Below are positions 34,994 through 44,589 of a DNA stretch of 64,000 nt, one piece after another. The notes under the pieces were generated by a model. That model was not told where the DNA came from and searched no databases. It saw only the letters and a program-made list of their open reading frames with translations. A program made the position numbers and the translations under genes. The DNA comes from JAWODU01 sp046483125 (GTDB taxonomy: Bacteria > Verrucomicrobiota > Kiritimatiellia > UBA8416 > JAWODU01), in NCBI GenBank assembly GCA_046483125.1, contig JAWODU010000085.1, forward strand, positions 3,879 through 67,878, written 5' to 3'. Every line of letters begins with the position of its first letter. Positions within the stretch are counted from its first letter, which is position 1.

Positions 34994-37900
34994 AGAAACG
35001 CGCCATCGCGCCTCTTTTAGCATTAATCCTCTTTGCCCCATTCTGCTCGCACGCTTCGTCCATATCTCTGAATATTGCGCCGTCAGTAGAAGTCGGAACT
35101 CAGCATGCGCGCGTTACCATAAATATCAGGAACCGGGGTACCAGTCCCGCGTTCGGAGTTCACGCAAAAGCCGCCCTGCAGGGCTCGGACCTGACCGAAT
35201 CGGCCTGCGGTACGCTGAAAGCGGGAGATGAATGGTCAACCTCATCCCGAATAGAGCAACTGCCGTCCCGCGAGGGCACTTATACGATTGTGATAACGGT
35301 TCGCTACAGGGATTCTGCGGGGCGGCCCTTTTCCGCGCTGGCCTGGATTCCGCTGAATATATGGGAACCGTCGATTGAAGACCCCGTCAAGGCATCGCTC
35401 ACTTCAACCGATATTGCCCGTGAAGGCAAAATAACGCTTGCTTTGGAACATACGGGCAGAAAATCGTCCTTGCCCGCGGCACCGCTGAAGGCCGCGGTAA
35501 AGCTTGTGCTTCCCGATGAACTCGAATGTGCCGACGCGGCCCGAAGCGCGTCCGTACTCCCCGGCAGCAAGACCGAACTGAAGTTCCACGTCCGTAATGC
35601 CTCGGCGCTTGAGGGAAGCGCGTACCGCGTGTTCGCCGTCGTGGACAGTGAGACCGGAGAACGCCATGAAAGCGTGGTAACTGCGGCCGTACTGAAAATA
35701 CCGGAAAGACAGTTGCCCTTTTTTCTCCGCAAGCCCTTCTGCCTGACGCTTTTCCTGCTGTTTGTCCTTTCGTCCGCCCTAATGCAGGTCCCCTCCCTGA
35801 GACGCAAGTCACTGCGCGTACTGCCGGAAAGAGCTCCCCGAATCCTGAAGACAGCTTTTCCCTTCCTGGTTTTTTCGGTACTGTTCGCAACTCTTTTTTT
35901 CTTTATCCCCCCGTCATATCTCCTGCTCGACACCATGACCACCGGCGGGGATACGCCTGCGCACAACTACATTGCCGGACACCTGAAAACGCAATTGTTC
36001 CAGCACGGCAGAATCCTGTCCTGGGCGAACGGATGGTGGTGCGGTTTTCCCGCGTTTCAATATTATTTCCCCCTGCCCTATCTTCTGATTGCACTGCTGA
36101 GCCTTATTGTTCCTTTCAACATAGCCTTTAAACTGGTGAGTGTTTCGGGAATATTCCTCCTGCCCGCCGCCGCGTACTTCTCGGGCAGAATCATGCGCAT
36201 GCCCAGGCCTGTGCCAACGGTTCTTGCCGCATTCACACTGCCTTTCCTGTTTGATTCCTCACATGTAATGTGGGGCGGCAACATCCACAGCACTCTGGCG
36301 GGTATGATTGCCAACAGTGTCGGTTTCCCCCTTATGCTGGTTTTCATGGCCCGGATATGCCGCGACTCCGAGGACGGCGTGTTCAGGTTAAGGACGGCTC
36401 TTCTTCTGGCCGCGCTTATTGCATCCCATTTCTTCACTTCACTGCTGGCCGTAATCTGCGCGGCTTTCCTTCCCTTTGCGTACTTGCGGAGGCGCTTTGT
36501 CAGGACCGCCGTTATAGTCGCTTCCGAATGCCTTCTGGGCGCTCTCGTGATGTCATGGTGGCTTATACCCCTGATAGCAAAGAGAGGACTCGCCGTGGAC
36601 TTCGGATACAACTGGGATGTTTCTCTTGTTCAACATACTTTCGCGAGTTTTCCCGGCTGGATGGTTATCACGGTGTTTGCGCTCGCGCTGATTCCGCCGG
36701 CCGTTCTGTTTTTCCGCCGGCATTTCTTCCCGTACACGGTTCTCCTGCTGTGTATGATAATTGTATCCGCTTTTCTGTTTACCGCCGGTTACAGTCTCAG
36801 CCGCGTTTTTGTAAACGTCCGATTCTGGCCCTTTATCATGTATTCCGTGCTGTGTCTGGCGGCAATCGGAACCGGCATCCTGCTGAAGCGGCTTAAAGCG
36901 CCTCGCCTCGCGGCGGGCGCGGTACTCATGGTAATTATCATGTTATGCTCGGCGGATTCCCTGAACCTTCGCCGCTTCGCGGAATGGAATTACGAAGGCC
37001 TGGAAAGCAAGCATGGTTATCCGGTATTCCGGGAACTTGTTTTTCCGCTCGACGGTTCCCCCGGAAGGCTGGCAAACGACCTCCACCCGGCCAATGAATC
37101 CATGGGGTCATCGCGGGCGTTCGAGTGCGTTCCCCACCTGATAGACAAACCGATACTCGAAGGCGGCATAGTTAACTCGGCTTTCGGGTCGATGTTTTCA
37201 TATTACATTCAGGGGTTGACCTCGGAGAACACGGCCGGGTTTCCCAATGTGGTGATTCCCGCCACATTTGACTTTGCCAACGCCGCAAAGTACCTTGAGC
37301 TTTTCAACGTCAAGCACTTTATAGCGCGCGGCGCCGCTCCCCGCGCGTATCTCGCCCGTTCCAACGCATGGCGCCCGCTTCGCCGGTTCCGGGAATGGGA
37401 GCTTTACGAACTTACCACTCACGACGGCGGTTACGTGTTTGTGCCTAATAAAACCCCCGTTGCCGTTTTGTCCGACTTCGGTACGCGGCAATGGAAAGAG
37501 AACGCGCTCGCCTGGATGTATGTTCCCGCCGCCCTTGACTATCCCTTTGTATTCATCGGCCGTTCCCGGAGTAATCAATTACCGTCATCCATTCCCGTTC
37601 TCACCGAAGCGGAATACCGGTATTTTCTTACAACTCTCATGGACAACGACGGCAGTATCCGCACGTGGCTCCTTCTGGGCCCTTTTGACCTGGTTTCAGA
37701 AACACATGACGAGGAACCGCCAGGCCGTTTACATCTTGACCCTGGTACGGTCGATCCCGTGTGCGGCAAGATAACTTCCGGGCGCCAATGGCGGCGGGCC
37801 CCCCTGCGCCTCCCTGTAAGACCGGACAGGTTCTACCGCCGCAATAACGGCCTGATTTACTTCACCAACAGAACAACGTACGCATTTGCGAACATCTTTT

Positions 37901-38520
37901 CGCGCGAGCATCGTGACGGAATACTGCACTACTCCGGAGACGATTCTCTTACGATCTGGCTCAACGGCAAACAGATCACGGCAAGCCGCATAACCGGGCC
38001 GGGTAACTTCAAAAAACAACCCGTAAGCCTGCGGGAAGGTCGAAACCGCCTCCTGGTGAAAACCGATCAGACCCTCGGGGGTAATTTTTTCCATCTGAAA
38101 ATTACCGGAAGCAACGATGTCCCTCTCCCCGGAATTTCCTTTTCGACGGCCCGCGCCAAACCCCATTCACCCCGGGATCTCAGGCAGAAGACGCACCGTG
38201 CAGTTATCACAGAAGAAAACGTTACCGATAACGTGATAGAATTCACGACTGATTCACCCGGCTCTCCGCATATAATAAAATGCACGTGGTACCCGAACTG
38301 GAAACTCCGGGGAGGAGGAGAGGTTTACATGGTAACACCGGATTTCATGCTGGTTTATCCCCGCACAAAGCATGTAAAACTCTACTTTGGACGCACGGCA
38401 TCAAATGCCTTCGGTGGGGCGCTTTCGATCCTGGCTTTGGGCGCGGCAGTAACCGGTGCCGTATTACGGAAAAGGAGAAAGACGTTAAGCAATGGGCCTG
38501 AGACTGCTGAAGTTTGTTGA
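34990..38520 (+). CDS. Large GT-C-like membrane protein (6-pyruvoyl-THPS-related type)
   Basis: A 1,176-residue protein. It starts with a signal peptide (to about residue 23) and two beta-sandwich CARDB-like regions (to about 235). About twelve membrane helices occupy roughly 248-660; the loop after the second contains GGDTPAHNYIAGHLK, the place and type of acidic motif seen in GT-C/YfhO-like glycosyltransferases, and the family called 6-pyruvoyl-tetrahydropterin-synthase-related membrane proteins. The C-terminal 500 residues are periplasmic and include a jelly-roll-like region (DDSLTIWLNGKQI), ending in one more helix. It probably transfers or handles lipid-linked sugars at the membrane. It overlaps both neighbours. 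Confidence 0.75.
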   Translation: MKKRAIAPLLALILFAPFCSHASSISLNIAPSVEVGTQHARVTINIRNRGTSPAFGVHAKAALQGSDLTESACGTLKAGDEWSTSSRIEQLPSREGTYTIVITVRYRDSAGRPFSALAWIPLNIWEPSIEDPVKASLTSTDIAREGKITLALEHTGRKSSLPAAPLKAAVKLVLPDELECADAARSASVLPGSKTELKFHVRNASALEGSAYRVFAVVDSETGERHESVVTAAVLKIPERQLPFFLRKPFCLTLFLLFVLSSALMQVPSLRRKSLRVLPERAPRILKTAFPFLVFSVLFATLFFFIPPSYLLLDTMTTGGDTPAHNYIAGHLKTQLFQHGRILSWANGWWCGFPAFQYYFPLPYLLIALLSLIVPFNIAFKLVSVSGIFLLPAAAYFSGRIMRMPRPVPTVLAAFTLPFLFDSSHVMWGGNIHSTLAGMIANSVGFPLMLVFMARICRDSEDGVFRLRTALLLAALIASHFFTSLLAVICAAFLPFAYLRRRFVRTAVIVASECLLGALVMSWWLIPLIAKRGLAVDFGYNWDVSLVQHTFASFPGWMVITVFALALIPPAVLFFRRHFFPYTVLLLCMIIVSAFLFTAGYSLSRVFVNVRFWPFIMYSVLCLAAIGTGILLKRLKAPRLAAGAVLMVIIMLCSADSLNLRRFAEWNYEGLESKHGYPVFRELVFPLDGSPGRLANDLHPANESMGSSRAFECVPHLIDKPILEGGIVNSAFGSMFSYYIQGLTSENTAGFPNVVIPATFDFANAAKYLELFNVKHFIARGAAPRAYLARSNAWRPLRRFREWELYELTTHDGGYVFVPNKTPVAVLSDFGTRQWKENALAWMYVPAALDYPFVFIGRSRSNQLPSSIPVLTEAEYRYFLTTLMDNDGSIRTWLLLGPFDLVSETHDEEPPGRLHLDPGTVDPVCGKITSGRQWRRAPLRLPVRPDRFYRRNNGLIYFTNRTTYAFANIFSREHRDGILHYSGDDSLTIWLNGKQITASRITGPGNFKKQPVSLREGRNRLLVKTDQTLGGNFFHLKITGSNDVPLPGISFSTARAKPHSPRDLRQKTHRAVITEENVTDNVIEFTTDSPGSPHIIKCTWYPNWKLRGGGEVYMVTPDFMLVYPRTKHVKLYFGRTASNAFGGALSILALGAAVTGAVLRKRRKTLSNGPETAEVC

Positions 38521-39649
38521 CGCCACCCTGGGTGCCTTTTCGTGCCGGATACTGTCCTTTTTCGGCTACCGGCTCGGGCGAGGTAATGACCCGTTTTCCC
38601 CGCCCCCTTCAGATCCCCGTCGAATACTGGTTATAAGGCCGGGCGGAATGGGCGATATGATTCTGTTCCTGCCGGTTCTGAAGGAACTCGCCGCCGCGTA
38701 CCCGAAAGCCGCTATCGACGTGGTATGCGAGAAACGAAACGTAAATGTCCTGCGGCTCTCGGGCTTAAACTGCAGTGCCCTCACCTACGATGCCGATCCC
38801 GTTTCCTTCTTCGCCGCACTGCTGTCCCGACACTACGATTTCGCCATTGACACAGAACAGTTTCACAACATCTCCGCCGTCTTCGCATTCCTCAGCGGAG
38901 CGGCAGTGCGCATCGGCTTCAATATAAATCCGCGGAGAAACTCTCTTTACACCCATCTGGTACCCTATGCTCCGGACGGGCCGGAAATTCTGCAATTCAT
39001 GAAACTTACGCATCCGCTGGGGCTTTCCCCGCCGGAACCCGATATCGACGGCCTGCTCGCGGACGCTCCCATCGAGCCGTCCCCTCCGATCAGCGTACAA
39101 ATTCAGTCTCTCGGAAGTTCCGGAGGTTACGCGACTATTCACACCGGCGCCAGTACTCGCTACAAGCGGTGGGGAACGGATAATTTTCTGGCCTTGATCG
39201 GCGCTCTACGCAAAGAACACGGATTTGACGTTGCCCTGGCTGGCGGCCGTCCGGACATGCGTCTGGACAAATCCATTGTCCGGACCCTTAAGGAGCGGGG
39301 AGAACGAGTTGTTTCGTTTTCCGGAGAGTGCGATTTGAAGGATACGGCCGCGATAATCAGGAACTCCAGGATTTTTATCAGCGGAGATTCCGGTCTCGCT
39401 CATCTGGCCGCGGCTCTCGGAACGCCTGCGGTCGCCGTATTCGGTCCGACCGATCATCGTAAATGGGGTATAGAAACAAAACAACACGCTGTTGTCAGAA
39501 AAAGCCTCCCCTGTTCTCCGTGTTTTATTTTCGGCTACCACAAGCCATGCCGTACCATAACCTGCATGAAGCAGATTTCCGTTGAACAGGTGCTTGAGGC
39601 GTGCAGGCGGGTTATACGGGAAACACACTCTGCTTACTCGGAAACCTGA
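38492..39649 (+). CDS. Glycosyltransferase family 9 (heptosyltransferase-like)
   Basis: A 385-residue GT-B enzyme of family GT9. The N-terminal motif RILVIRPGGMGDMILFLPVLKEL (about 44-66) and the C-terminal RIFISGDSGLAHLAAALGTPAVAVFGPT (about 289-316) are the ADP-heptose:LPS heptosyltransferase signatures. It would add a sugar to lipid A core or a related glycolipid on the cytoplasmic face. The conserved Cys-rich tail (CSPCFIFGYHKPC) is common in GT9. It overlaps the preceding membrane protein by 29 bases and the convergent TPR-like gene by 16 bases. Confidence 0.9.
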   Translation: MGLRLLKFVDATLGAFSCRILSFFGYRLGRGNDPFSPPPSDPRRILVIRPGGMGDMILFLPVLKELAAAYPKAAIDVVCEKRNVNVLRLSGLNCSALTYDADPVSFFAALLSRHYDFAIDTEQFHNISAVFAFLSGAAVRIGFNINPRRNSLYTHLVPYAPDGPEILQFMKLTHPLGLSPPEPDIDGLLADAPIEPSPPISVQIQSLGSSGGYATIHTGASTRYKRWGTDNFLALIGALRKEHGFDVALAGGRPDMRLDKSIVRTLKERGERVVSFSGECDLKDTAAIIRNSRIFISGDSGLAHLAAALGTPAVAVFGPTDHRKWGIETKQHAVVRKSLPCSPCFIFGYHKPCRTITCMKQISVEQVLEACRRVIRETHSAYSET

Positions 39650-40269
39650 AATGGAAGCGTTCTCTCTTTCTCCCACGCAGAATCAATCTGTTCCGCCGCG
39701 GGATCATGATACTTCGTTCCTTCCAGCCATTTGAGGGACCTTGCCGCTTCAGCCAGTTTGCCGGCCTGCACGTAGAGGTCAACGAGTATAGCGTGATTTG
39801 AAGGCCGCCAGAAATCCCACTGGACAAACTCGTCCCAGTAACGCGCGGCACGCTCAGGAGACTCGATTGCAAGGAGCCGCGCCTTCAGACTTCTCAGCTT
39901 TCTCTTATATGGATTGAGGTCCAGGCCCTCTTCGCACCAGAAACGGGCAAGCTCTATTCTATCCGCCAGCACGCTGCCGTCTGCTCCAGACCTCTCACGG
40001 TAAAGACGTTCAGCCGTGAAAGCGCAGAAATAGTAATTGTACGGATACAGCCGGTGCGCCGATCTGCACCTTCTGACAATACCCCGGACGTCCCTGACCC
40101 GTGTGCCGTACTTGGCGTTCAGGTACATGAACTGGGCGAGCGAAGACCTGCACGCATGCGCGGCACCGGCCAGGCCGATAACCGAGAGCAGAACCCCCGC
40201 TGTCCATAAGTTGAATTTGTTTCTGCGATATAAAGGCTTCACGCGAAAATACCTGGTACCGTTAGACAC
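39634..40269 (-). CDS. Membrane-anchored TPR-like protein of the exopolysaccharide cluster
   Basis: A 211-residue protein. A basic N-terminus and one hydrophobic helix (LWTAGVLLSVIGLAGAAHA, about 21-39) anchor it, with the rest outside. The C-terminal part is helical with TPR-like pairs (ARFWCEEGLDLNPYKRKLRSLKARLLAIE; NHAILVDLYVQAGKLAEAARSLKWL). It is the last gene of the minus-strand run barrel-Wzc-Wza-this gene, so it may assist polymer assembly, similar to TPR lipoproteins in other EPS systems. I do not recognise a named family. Confidence 0.65.
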   Translation of the reverse strand: MSNGTRYFRVKPLYRRNKFNLWTAGVLLSVIGLAGAAHACRSSLAQFMYLNAKYGTRVRDVRGIVRRCRSAHRLYPYNYYFCAFTAERLYRERSGADGSVLADRIELARFWCEEGLDLNPYKRKLRSLKARLLAIESPERAARYWDEFVQWDFWRPSNHAILVDLYVQAGKLAEAARSLKWLEGTKYHDPAAEQIDSAWEKERTLPFQVSE

Positions 40270-40337
40270 GGATTACGAGTAAGACCGGCGCAATCAGTGT
40301 AATCTGCGGTTTCACCATACTGTATCAACAGGTCGGG

Positions 40338-40979
40338 TTAAAAAGGCGTCTCGGGCACGAAAACTATATCGCCCGACCTGACAACCGGGTCGTCAATCAC
40401 CCCGTCCTTTATCGCGCCGGTATCGAACGTCTCGGTCTTCCTGCCCTGAATCTGTACTCTGGAGCGCCAGGCAAACTCCGTAAAGCCGCCCGCCTGGGCT
40501 ATGGCTTTCATGAGCGTGGTTTGGCCTGTCAGTTCGTATTTACCGGGTTTCCTGATCTCGCCCGTTACAAAAAACACATCGGACTGCTTCAGAACACTGA
40601 CGTTGACACTCGGATAAATCCCGCCCTCCACATAGCGCTGTTCGATAAATCTTGCGGCTTCCGAAGCCGCCATGCCGTTGACGGAAACTCTTCCTATAAG
40701 ATGCAGGTTGATCTCGCCGTTCTGATCTACTACGGCCTGCTTGGATCTTGCCCCCTGCGGTGTTTCAATCTGCACAACCACCTTGTCGCCGAAACCCAGC
40801 GGACTCCATCTTTGCTCGGGCAGATCCACATCCGCGCTTGCCGGCCTCCAGCCCCCGAACCTCAAGTCAGACGGCCCGCCAGGCAGACAGCCCGCTCCCG
40901 CCAAAGACGCAATGACGGCCGCAATAGCTGTGCCGCGAACAAGCTTACCGAACAAAATATGCGCGGCGCCTTTTTTCAT
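40338..40979 (-). CDS. Wza-like polysaccharide export lipoprotein
   Basis: A 213-residue outer-membrane polysaccharide export protein. Lipobox LAGAGC with Cys31 follows a signal peptide. The Poly_export domain (about 58-130: LGFGDKVVVQIETPQG ... INLHLIGRVSVNGMAASEAARFIEQRYVEGG) is followed by one SLBB beta-grasp domain (SDVFFVTGEIRKPGKYELTGQTTLMKAIAQAGGF, about 133-166). It is short for Wza, as in many PVC and myxobacterial systems with one SLBB. It overlaps the Wzc-like gene by ATGA and must work with it to export polymer. Confidence 0.9.
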   Translation of the reverse strand: MKKGAAHILFGKLVRGTAIAAVIASLAGAGCLPGGPSDLRFGGWRPASADVDLPEQRWSPLGFGDKVVVQIETPQGARSKQAVVDQNGEINLHLIGRVSVNGMAASEAARFIEQRYVEGGIYPSVNVSVLKQSDVFFVTGEIRKPGKYELTGQTTLMKAIAQAGGFTEFAWRSRVQIQGRKTETFDTGAIKDGVIDDPVVRSGDIVFVPETPF

Positions 40980-43108
40980 CCCTTGCGCTCTGCCTTCCGT
41001 CTGCGTCTATCCGCTTTGCCGTACACGTGGTAAGTCTGCTGTTCGTAATAATATGAATAGTCCTTCGAAATATTGATGTTATTCATTACTATGCCCACCA
41101 GGTTTCCGCCGACGCCTTCAATAGTCTTTCTGGCCCGTGTAGAAACGGACTTCGGATATTTCCTGTGCTGAATTACCATTAATATGCCGTCCATTTCTCT
41201 GCCGAGCAAAGAAGCGTCGCTTACGCCGACTATCGGCGGCGAATCGAACAGCACCATATCATACGCTTCCCTGAGCCTCTTGACCACTTCCTTCATGCGG
41301 ATCGTGGCCATCAGGCCGTGCGTACCGCCGGAAAGACTGCCGGCGGGCAGAAAATACAGATTTGAAATTCCGGTGGATCTTACGGCGTCTTCCAGTTCTA
41401 CTTCTCCCACGAGCACGTTTGCAAGCCCGTTTTCTCTTGATACTCCGAGAAGTTTGTGAAGCCTCGGGCGGTGAAGGTCCGAATCAACCATAAGCACGCG
41501 GTCTCCCAGTTCCGCGCAAACGCAGGAGAGATTAAACAGTGTAAGGGACTTGCCTTCACCCACACTCCCGCTGGTTACCGAAAGCGCCTTCTTTTCTTTC
41601 AGTTTCTTGGAGAATATTATGTTTGTCCGCAGAACCCTGTAGGCCTCCCCGTGGGTAGTACGGGAGTTTTCGTCCGTGAACGGCTTTACTTTCTGCGGTA
41701 CCACGCCGAGGACGGGCACTCCCATGTACTGTTCGATTTCTTCTATTGTTTTGACGGAAGTATCCAGATACTCCACGAAGTAAGCCATGCCGATGCCGAG
41801 GGCCAGCCCCAGTATCACGCTTAAAGCGATATTGATTGCCTTGTTCGGCCGCACGTTCTCGTCCGGGCGCGGCACCCTGGCCGATTCAATTATTTCAATG
41901 TTCCGGGACGGAATTCCCAGGTCGATTCTCTCTTCCTCGTACCGCGCCAGAAGAGTGTCTCTTACGGCTTTCTGCCTGCGCAGTTCGTCCTGAGCTTCCT
42001 CGAATTTTCTGTAACCCTCGCTTTCCGCGAGTCTTAACTGTTGTTTCTTCTCTTCAAGTTCGCTGTCCAGTATGCTGAGTTTTTCCCTGGCCGCTTCGTA
42101 CTCGGCTTTGATGCCGTTCTTAAGCCCGGAAATAGCTTCCGCGATCTTCTCGTTCAGCTCCTCCAGCTCCACAGTCTTGGTCAGTACTTCGGGGTGTTTG
42201 GGGCCGTAGTTCACGCGAAGCCGGGAAAGGTCAATTTCAACGTCTCTTTTTCTGGAAACCAGCGAAGCAAGCGCGCGGTCGTCCACAACGTACATAACCG
42301 CGTCGCGCAGTTCCTCGGGTTTCAGACCCGTAACGGTTTTGTGTTTCGATTCTTTGTCCGCCAGTTCCATCCTGACATTTGTCCTGATTGAATCGAGGTT
42401 GCGAATACTGGCGTTAAGATCCGTTACTTCCCCGCCCGCCCCTTTTCCCAACACGGAAATTTTGTATTCTTTTCTGATTTCGTTCACCCATTCCTGGGCC
42501 TCCCTCACCCTTTTCTCCTGCTCGGCCAGACGAGTTTCCATGGCGTCAAGAGCCGACTGGATCTTACTGCGATGCCTTTCTTCTCTCTGGCCGCGAAAGG
42601 CTTCAGCTATGCTGTCGGCTATCCGCGCCGCGAGCTCCGGAGCGGCGCGAGAGTCCCCATCTATCTCTTTCAGGTACATCTGAACCTGTATCAGATTGGT
42701 GTCTCTGTATTGCTGAACCTCCATTCCGCCGGTCACTATGCCGCACGTGATTTCAAAACTCCTGTTTCCTGCCGTTTCAAGATAACCGTAGCCTCTCCCG
42801 AGTTTCTCGGTAAGGCCGAGGTCGCGTACGACTGCTTCGACAATGTTTCGCGACTGAATGATTTCAAACTGCGTGCGCAGAAAGAGAGGATCGTATCGAA
42901 CGTAGCGGCTGGGAAACACCTGCACTTCCTGCTCGGACTCCGGTTTGACCTGTATGAGGACCGACGATCTGTAAACCTTCGGCATCGTGTAGGTAATCAC
43001 AATACCGGCCAGAACAACCAGCAGAAAGACGGCTATTATGACTTCCTTGCGCGTTCGTATCACGCGCCAGTAGTCAAGAAAGTGAAGGTTTTCCTGAGTT
43101 TCTGTCAT
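40976..43108 (-). CDS. Wzc-like polysaccharide co-polymerase and BY-kinase
   Basis: A 710-residue protein. The Wzz domain has two membrane helices (about 19-38 and 428-448) around a long periplasmic coiled-coil region (about 170-410). The cytoplasmic kinase has Walker A SGSVGEGKS (near 512-521), Walker A-prime LMVDSDLHRPR (near 542) and a Walker B-like DMVLFDSPPIVGVSDA. The C-terminus is a tyrosine cluster (KDYSYYYEQQTYHVYG), the autophosphorylation site of BY-kinases. It controls chain length and export of an exopolysaccharide. Its start overlaps a 20-codon frame upstream, and its own ribosome site is poor. Confidence 0.94.
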   Translation of the reverse strand: MTETQENLHFLDYWRVIRTRKEVIIAVFLLVVLAGIVITYTMPKVYRSSVLIQVKPESEQEVQVFPSRYVRYDPLFLRTQFEIIQSRNIVEAVVRDLGLTEKLGRGYGYLETAGNRSFEITCGIVTGGMEVQQYRDTNLIQVQMYLKEIDGDSRAAPELAARIADSIAEAFRGQREERHRSKIQSALDAMETRLAEQEKRVREAQEWVNEIRKEYKISVLGKGAGGEVTDLNASIRNLDSIRTNVRMELADKESKHKTVTGLKPEELRDAVMYVVDDRALASLVSRKRDVEIDLSRLRVNYGPKHPEVLTKTVELEELNEKIAEAISGLKNGIKAEYEAAREKLSILDSELEEKKQQLRLAESEGYRKFEEAQDELRRQKAVRDTLLARYEEERIDLGIPSRNIEIIESARVPRPDENVRPNKAINIALSVILGLALGIGMAYFVEYLDTSVKTIEEIEQYMGVPVLGVVPQKVKPFTDENSRTTHGEAYRVLRTNIIFSKKLKEKKALSVTSGSVGEGKSLTLFNLSCVCAELGDRVLMVDSDLHRPRLHKLLGVSRENGLANVLVGEVELEDAVRSTGISNLYFLPAGSLSGGTHGLMATIRMKEVVKRLREAYDMVLFDSPPIVGVSDASLLGREMDGILMVIQHRKYPKSVSTRARKTIEGVGGNLVGIVMNNINISKDYSYYYEQQTYHVYGKADRRRRKAERKG

Positions 43109-43167
43109 CCAGGCACCGAAGGGTCAGAAAAAAAGTCCTCCGCAGAAAAGTAAGAGGGATCGGCCAT
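43105..43167 (-). CDS. Possible 20-codon leader frame ahead of the Wzc-like gene
   Basis: ATG at 43167 opens a 20-residue frame (MADPSYFSAEDFFSDPSVPG) whose TGA overlaps the Wzc start as ATGA. The Wzc gene has no ribosome site at the usual distance, so coupling to this frame could supply ribosomes. The frame itself has only a weak ribosome site. It may be chance; no homology is recognised. Confidence 0.3.
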   Translation of the reverse strand: MADPSYFSAEDFFSDPSVPG

Positions 43168-43215
43168 GCTTTCAGCGGCTTTCCGGATGCCCTCGCGCCC
43201 CCTGATTCCTCAAGA

Positions 43216-44421
43216 CTAGAATTCGGTAGAGAAGGCCAATACGGTGTCGTTTCTTGTAAACGACACATCCACATCGGAATCTACGTCCTCCAGTCTCTGG
43301 GTCAGTTTCAGACTGTTTCTCCGGCTGAATCTGTACGCCGCCCGCACGCTTGCCGTGATTGTTTTCTCGTCACCGCTCTTGACTCCCTGGGAATAAGCCG
43401 AATCGGGCGCGGAAGCCGGGGCGTAATCTTCTTCGTATCTGCCGAGGCTGTACTTGCCGGACGCACCGAAAGACAGACTGCGGCCGACTTTCCAGTCAAC
43501 ACCGACGCCCGCGGAAGCGTTTGCCTGCGAGGCAAACGGATACACGTCCGAATCCCTCAGTTCGTATTTGCCGAAAGCGGAAATACTCGTTTTGCGTCCT
43601 GTTTCGGTTTCCAGGGAAAGGCTCACAAAGGGGGCGCCTTCCGTGCCGAGCGAGCTGTCCGCGTAGTTCAGCGCCGTCATTCCAGCCTGCACGCTTGCCA
43701 GCGAGTTCCTGCTCACGGCCCGGTCCAGACCGAGCGCTCCCATCAGAGAAACAAAACCTCTTTCTATGCCCTGAGAACTGTCGTAATTGTAATCCCCCCC
43801 CCGAACCAGTGCCGTAAGTCTCACTTTACGGCGGGGATGGCCCCAGAGGGACAGCCCGCCGCTCAAGCTGTCTTCATCGGACTCCAAAGCTCTCTCATCA
43901 TCGTCGTAGCGCTTGATTCTGTGCGCGCCGTCAACTTTCATTGTCAGGCGACGGCTTACCTTGTATATGGCGTCGAGTTGTGCGCGGTTCAGAACAAAAC
44001 TGCTGTCACGTCTCAGGGTCGTCCCGCCTTCCTGAACCGAGGGATCATCCGTGTAGCTGAAGTGTTCGTCAAGTTTGAACTGCAGATTCTGGTTTACGGC
44101 CCGTGACAGCTTTACGCCTAAATCGTGAAAAAGCTGAGATTCGTTCTGAGTAGCGCTGGGATCCGTTCTGTAGCGGTATGCGGGCGCGTAAAAAATGTTC
44201 CCCGCAAAGGGACCTCCTCGCAGGGAAAAATCCGCCCTGGGTTCGACGTAAAAGTCCAGGTTGCTTTCTTCCCGGGTATCCGAATCGCGGTTGTCGGTAA
44301 TATCAGCCCTGAGATCGACTTTGAATGACACCGGCCCCGACTGTTCGCCTCTGACTTCGTAAAACCCCGTAATCAGCAAAAAAGCCGGCACCAGCCTCAG
44401 TATTCGTGAAACTCCTGTCAT
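43216..44421 (-). CDS. Outer-membrane beta-barrel of an exopolysaccharide system
   Basis: A 401-residue protein with a signal peptide (to about residue 25) and at least sixteen amphipathic strands (for example FAGNIFYAPAYRYRTD, LQFKLDEHFSYTDD, VRLTALVRGGDYNYD, TSISAFGKYELRDSD, LSFGASGKYSLGRYEEDY) ending with LAFSTEF, a barrel-closing aromatic end. The pattern resembles the putative outer-membrane barrel (BBP2-type) that accompanies Wza/Wzc genes in PVC and myxobacteria. It probably forms or supports the exit pore. A strong promoter lies at 44497-44526, divergent from that of the RNase HIII gene. Confidence 0.8.
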   Translation of the reverse strand: MTGVSRILRLVPAFLLITGFYEVRGEQSGPVSFKVDLRADITDNRDSDTREESNLDFYVEPRADFSLRGGPFAGNIFYAPAYRYRTDPSATQNESQLFHDLGVKLSRAVNQNLQFKLDEHFSYTDDPSVQEGGTTLRRDSSFVLNRAQLDAIYKVSRRLTMKVDGAHRIKRYDDDERALESDEDSLSGGLSLWGHPRRKVRLTALVRGGDYNYDSSQGIERGFVSLMGALGLDRAVSRNSLASVQAGMTALNYADSSLGTEGAPFVSLSLETETGRKTSISAFGKYELRDSDVYPFASQANASAGVGVDWKVGRSLSFGASGKYSLGRYEEDYAPASAPDSAYSQGVKSGDEKTITASVRAAYRFSRRNSLKLTQRLEDVDSDVDVSFTRNDTVLAFSTEF

Positions 44422-44496
44422 CAGTTTCCTCCTTTTAGCCCGCCGCTTTCTCCGTGCACCCGCGGGCGATTACAAGAACCGTCCAAAGTGCCGCGT

Positions 44497-44526
44497 ATAT
44501 TAACCTTGAAAAGCCGGACCCGTCAA
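44497..44526 (-). promoter_or_regulatory. Promoter for the exopolysaccharide operon
   Basis: On the minus strand, TTGACG (44521-44526), an 18-base spacer and TAATAT (44497-44502) are close to consensus, about 75 bases ahead of the barrel gene; AAAGGAGG precedes that ATG. Confidence 0.6.
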
Positions 44527-44554
44527 TACGAAAACTTCAGGTCCGAACAGCTTC

Positions 44555-44583
44555 TTGAATGTTAATACCCGCTTTGCTAAGTT
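44555..44583 (+). promoter_or_regulatory. Leaderless-type promoter for rnhC
   Basis: TTGAAT (44555-44560), a 17-base spacer and TAAGTT (44578-44583) end six bases before the rnhC ATG, so transcription should begin at or next to the start codon. Confidence 0.5.
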
Positions 44584-44589
44584 AAGGAT

